Origin: Silene noctiflora | Taxonomy: Eukaryota > Streptophyta > Magnoliopsida > Caryophyllales > Caryophyllaceae | Length of the DNA stretch: 22,417 bases | Reading direction: 5' to 3' | Assembly (NCBI GenBank): GCA_009801015.1 | Contig: VHZZ01006882.1 | Span: 38,926-61,342 of the forward strand | Shown here: positions 9,901 through 15,900 of the stretch, piece after piece | Layout of the letters: the number at the start of each line of letters is the position of its first letter | Numbering within the stretch: the first letter of the stretch is position 1 | The notes under the pieces: generated by a model | Told to the model about the DNA's origin: nothing | What the model saw: the letters and a program-made list of their open reading frames with translations, nothing else | The model's database searches: none | Made by a program: the position numbers and the translations under genes

Positions 9901-12900
9901 TGAAACTTCTGATAGAGCTCTTGCTAGCACCTTGATTATGCAGTTTTTATCTTAAAGGCTCACAAAGACTAAAGGGTGAGTGATTTTACCATGCGCATGA
10001 GGGACATTACATCCAACTTAAGGTATTGGAAGTTACCATGTCTAGTCTTTCCTGGTGCATTTCATTTTGTGCACTCTTCTTGCACACTATGCCCCCTTTA
10101 AGATCTTCTAGAACATACATAAGCATAAATGGTCAATTAATGAACTTAGGACCATGTGTGTTTGGGAGGATGGGAGATTGTTGATGAAAGAGAGCGTGAA
10201 GGTGAACCTTACTATTGCTTCTTTGTCAAAAAAAAAGAAAGATCACTTCAAGAGAATGAGAAAGATTCCAGCTCAGTAGTCATAAGGGAGAAGTCTTCAT
10301 GGTTCTTCTTTAAAAAGAAGACTACGTTTACTTCAAGGCTAGGCTGAAGAAGAAAGGTAATTTTTTTACGTTTATTTGCTATGAATCTAATATGCTTAAT
10401 GTTAATCATATATATGGTGTATTGACTCTATAGCTACAATCTATTTTTCGAATATCTTGCCTGGTATGACAACCCTAAGGAAACCAGTGGGCATTGAATG
10501 TTTTTTTCTTTGAGGAAACCATATTGTTTCACATGCGGAGGCCATTGGGACATGCAACTTAGTATTGAACAATGATTTTATTTTGATTTGGAAAGGACGT
10601 TTTATATCCGCAGTTTTGCTAGAAATTTGATTTCGATTTTGAGACTTGTACCTTTGGGATTTAGTATTTTAAGAAATCTTGAAATTCTTGGCCGTAGTAT
10701 TTTGTTTGATAATTTTTATCGTCTAGAATTACAAAATGATATTGCAAAGTTCTATACATGTTTATACTGGTTTAAAGTGGTGTATTATGAATGAGAAGTT
10801 CTTTATTTTGTGGCACCGGAAAGTGGGACACATCTACATTGAGAGAGTAAAGAGATTAGCAAAGGATAAAGTACTTGATACTTGGACTTTATTAATTTTG
10901 ATACTTATGTTAGTTGCCTCAAGACTTAAGAGAAAGCAAACTAACAAATCTAGAAATCCTCCAAGAGGAGTTCTGACTTACCAGAGATAATACACACGGG
11001 TATATATTACAATTAGTTTTGTCAAATCATGATGACTATGAGCTGCAACCCTGTAAGTAATATATTTGACGAAAAAATTTCCCTTTTCGGCTTCACTGAT
11101 TCAACTGCTATTGCATTGTGATGGGTTAATTTCTTAGGTACAAGGAGGTGGTAATGCTGGGAATGCGTTGACTTGTACAGCTCGTTTGGGATTAAGTCCA
11201 AGGTTGATATCCAAGGTCTAGAGTGGGTTCATTTTCTTCCCCTACTTTTTATCTTGCCTTGAGTTGTTGCTAACGAATATTCAAAGAGCTATCAAGTCTT
11301 GTCTCCTGTGTCTTCGCTCATGGATCTTGTTTTATAGGTTGCTGATGATGCCCAAGGTAGAGGAATATTAGAGGAGCTTGAGGCCGACGGTGTTGACACG
11401 TCATTTTTCATTGTAAGCTCATTATCCTTTCCCATTAAACAGTTTCTTAGATTGTTTCCTCTTTTACCCCCTGGATATGATCTATCATCTATTATAGGAC
11501 CTTAGGTGCAAATTGATGCAGTGGTGGCACATATTCTCGATATAAATTTGTTACTTCAGTCTTCAGCTTAATTAGGACTTTAGAAGTCTTAAACATATGT
11601 CAGCTAGGATAGGTGGCAAGTCATTGAAGGGTGGTGTTAAACCATGAAAACGGGTGTGGGCCACACCTATAGGCAGTGGTGGAGCTGCGGAGGGGGGGGG
11701 GGGGGGCTAGCAGGGGCGGCCGCCCCCCCACCCCTCCGGCGGTTGAGTTTTTCGAAGTTTTTAGTTAAATTTTTCGAATTTTTTCCGAGTGTCCCTTATA
11801 TTATTACCCATCCGCCCCCCCTAAAAATTTTCGCCCCCCTGAACTCAAATCCTGACTCTGCCATTGATTGTATTGACTACTGAATAACAGATGTGGCATT
11901 GCATGTCCTGAANCTGGCTCCGCCACTGCCTATAGGGACAGAGAACCCACGTCATTAGCCCAAGGAGTATCCATTCTTAAACCAAAACCAACAATTGGTT
12001 TAAGGATGGAACGGGCTAATGAAGTGGGTTCTCTCTCCTCTTTATAGGTGTGACCGAGACCCGTTTCATACTTTCATGGTTTAACATGGTATTGGTTTTG
12101 TCCTGGATTTGATGGAGGAGGGCCTGTTTTAGGATTTGCTAATTAGCCTCTCACGGTTTCACTCTGAGTTTCTAAGGGAGTTCACATGTGAGAGGAAGTG
12201 TTCAGAAGCTCCTATTATTTAGGTTACCCACATGTGAGTGTTTCATATTGACAAAATGAGGAAGTAGTTCATTACTTTATAAATCAAGGAATTCCTCCTC
12301 CTATTACATGTGGGTAAACCACATAATTGGAGCTTCTTAGCATGTGGTACTTGTACTCGTGGTACGAACCGTTGGCATCATAACAGCCCTTGTGGGTGGC
12401 TTGGACAATATGGCATGCTTGATTCATTCTGGAGAACACTTATAGTTGTTCCGGTTTCATAGGGCTCTTTTCTTTGAATGAATTTTGTTATTGGACCCAA
12501 ATTTCATATGTTCACTGATGCTGCTTCATTTCTGCAGGTCACACCAGAGGGTAATTCCCCATTTACCTATATTATAGTTGATAATGAAGCGTAAGTTAAA
12601 CCCTTAGCTTGTATTTTTCTACTGCCTCTCCACCCCTCTCCCAACCTTCCACGAAAACCAAAAAAAAAAAAGAAAAAGAGAGAGAAGGATGACAAGAAGA
12701 GAACTTTCTAGTATCAAGTGTGTCCTTAGGCATTTGTGTATATTGTTGGGGATTGGATTTCAAAGGACCGTTGTATTTCCCAATTAACTAGGCTGCTGGT
12801 ACAGCGGTACTTCACTGAAGGAGTGTACCAAAAATTAGGCCCTTCTTGGATTCAAACTTCAAACACGAAGATTCTACAATTAGCCTTATGTTTAGGGGTT

Positions 12901-15900
12901 AAAGTCTAACTATATTTGGGACTTGTGCCGAGTGCAAAAGTACATACCGGTAGTTTTCCTTCTCGCCTGATTTAAAACAACAAGCTAACGTAACGACAAT
13001 ATTTGTCCATTTTTTTTCCAGCATTAGTTGTGGCATGAGTATAAATGTGTAAGCTCATTGAATTGGTGTGTTCAGGAAGACTCGCACTTGTATTCACACT
13101 CCAGGATATCCACCATTGACACCTGACGAACTTTCACCAAATAAATTAGATTCAGCTCTAAATGGATCCAGACTTGTGTATTTTGACGTTAGACTACATG
13201 AAACTGCTCTAGTCATTGCAACAGAGGTAATTATGATTTATTTGCTTTGTTATTAATAATTTTGTTAACCTATTTTCTAGAATTGTTGAAATGGAAAGAA
13301 AGCTTTTTGGGTTGGTCAATACTTTTTTTCAATACCTTTCAACAGAATTTAGGTTTGTTGAGAGTATATGGGTGCACCATATGTAAAATAGTTGGTCAAA
13401 TTGGGTCGTAGCTGATGCTAGAACTGTGGGTGCACTCGTGTATTTTTCTGGTTGTAAGTTGTAACTGGACGGACCCGAGGATAATAGATTCATCCTCACT
13501 TTTATGGGAAGTGGTCTCTTTTCCTTTTTGATCTATTGTTATAATTCTCATTCTTATGCAAAGTACTAGTAAAAATATGACAGCCAGGCCTTTTTGACGA
13601 AAAACAATGAGATCAAACCAAATATACTTTTTGTTTGATACTTAACATTGATGAGTACAGAAATATAGATGAAGATGCGTCCACACTACTATGACTGCAA
13701 TTTTGACAGTTAAGGATTTTATGACTCACATTTGCTGAACTTCTTTGGACTTTGCATTTTAATCAGCCCATCTGAACTTTGGTAGATTTCCCCAAACTTA
13801 CTTTCTCCTAAACTTTTTTTAACGCTTTTGGACTATTCTTAACTTTAATGAACACTGCTGAAGTCGAGCAAAAGAAGGCAAAAATAAGTTGTTTAGAAGC
13901 CACCCGAGCTGCATTATATTTCTTGCTGCAAAAACCATAGTGTGCAATATATTCCTCTTTATCCTATACACATTTGCAAATAAAATCCAGAGTATCGTGC
14001 CAATTGTCAGAAGCCTGCAAAAAATGCTCAGCATGCTGATCTGAATGCCTGTTCTGTGTTCTTATGAGTGTTATGATAGAATAGGTCTTTCCGAGTTTCT
14101 GGTAATCTCATCTTTCTAATTTTCACGAAAGATATGTCTAAGGTGCCTAAATTATACTACTTCAATTCAGAAATACTGTGTGTTGGTATATATATATACA
14201 ACTATGAAAGAACCAAGAAATGAGTACACGTACCAACACTTTTTTTGCTCCTTTCCCCTGCTAACTACTCCTCCCTCGAATATGTGTATAAAAGCGAGTG
14301 GACTATATTGTCGCATGGCCTAATTAGCAAAGATGATACTTGTAGGGCATGTTTTGTATGGTTGACATAAGAAGAAGAAAAGAAACAATCATACAGTTCA
14401 ATATGTTTTCCCAGTGCAGGCAACCCGTAGGGGGATTCCAATTCTGATAGATGCAGAAAAGAAGAGGGATGGACTGGATGAACTTCTGAGTTTTGCCACC
14501 TATGTGGTGTGCGCAGCTAAATTCCCACAGGCAAGATTTCTTGGTCGAATAGTGTATTTTCATTTCTGTGGGATTATCATAGCAATCGATCATCTGGATT
14601 AACTTCTGAGTAGCTCTTCAGTGTTTTTCATTCTACTTACTCCGCGTCAGAAAGACTTCCCATTTTTCCTTTTTTGAGCTGATTCACGAACAATTACTGT
14701 TTTTTTGGGTCAATTATATAGTTACAAAAGACCATATCGCCTTCAACCAATTGGCCCACTTTCTTTTATGTAGCTTTCTTCAGTTAAATATTTTGTTAAA
14801 CCTCAACCAATTGACCCACTCACACTTTTTTTCCCATGTTTTTATTTGTTTTTCTTAGATATCATGTCATTGTTAAAATAGTAAGCCTTTCTGAAATAAA
14901 GGGAGTTGACTGCATGGTCTGAATGTCAAATTCATTGTTAACATATGTGCAGTAGATTAAATATCTGACTTTGATGTCACAGGTGTGGACAGAAGCATCA
15001 TCACTACCAAAAGCTCTCCTCTCCATGCTTTTAAAATTACCAAATGTTAAGTTCGTGATTGTGACGCTTGGTGAGGAAGGATGTGTCATGTTAGAAAGAA
15101 GTGTTATTGGTGTGTCTTCTCATCCTGAAATCAAAGACAAGCTTAAGAACATAGATCTACAACTTTTGGGCATTGTTATTTTTTTTTAACTATATGTTGT
15201 AACACTTTTAGAAGCTCAAGAGCTTGAGGTAATGGATATTGATGAAGTTTTCGAATCTCTGAAGCAGAGGGCACCTTATCATTCCAGCACCCCATCCAGC
15301 ATATCATCAGTAAGCACAAATTTCTTTCAGGATTACATCTGATAAATTTCCTGCTGTATTCTTTAGAGACAAAATTATTATCAGTATCATGCATTCATCT
15401 GTTTTTCATATGTATTTCATGTGGCTTGGTATTTATTAAACTCCCTAAGTGAAAGACGCTTGAAGGTTTTTCTCGCATGAATTTGTAGAGCTTTGATTAA
15501 GATTTGTTAATGTCTGCTGCTTTTGAAAACAAGATGTCCAGCAGTTTATAACTTGTATGAACATTGAGAGAGTATACAATGATGCAATTAAGACTATTAG
15601 GGGTTTGTGGACGTAGAATTTCGAGAAACACATTTTTCTTGCTAAATAGATAATATATGACTATTGAAGGAGCTGATTTGTCAAATGTTCCATTGCATGG
15701 GGGAGATTGCTACGGAACATTTTTATCTGTTGAATCTTTATCCACCCGAAGATTACCTAGCATTTTCTACAAGATTTATATAATTTGTTCCATTCTCCTC
15801 TAACATTGGAATTTTCAGTCCGTAATGAAATTGAGAGCAGATGGGTTAGGCACTCTCTCCGGGAGGTTACATGTGGGAACAGCAGAGAAAATACCACCTT

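Larger units (their letters stand above)
9137..10450 (+). repeat. Palindrome B, right arm
   Basis: Reverse complement of 8300-9110, interrupted by a hAT-like MITE at 9327-9762 and by a local triplication at 9137-9274. It runs into a pol remnant that has no partner in the left arm. Confidence 0.75.
4390..11010. mobile_element. Complex of decayed Ty1/copia fragments filling intron 2
   Basis: About 6.6 kb between kinase exons 2 and 3 holds gag copies on the minus strand (about 5187-5735 and 8426-9110) and plus strand (about 7111-7750 and 9763-10347), with a pol remnant to 11010. Adjacent copies are inverted, so the block folds into two palindromes. Flanking and linking pieces are repeated 4483-4720 and 8001-8240. 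All frames are broken by stops and frameshifts. The short original intron sequence remains at 4148-4390 and 11010-11137. Confidence 0.85.
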
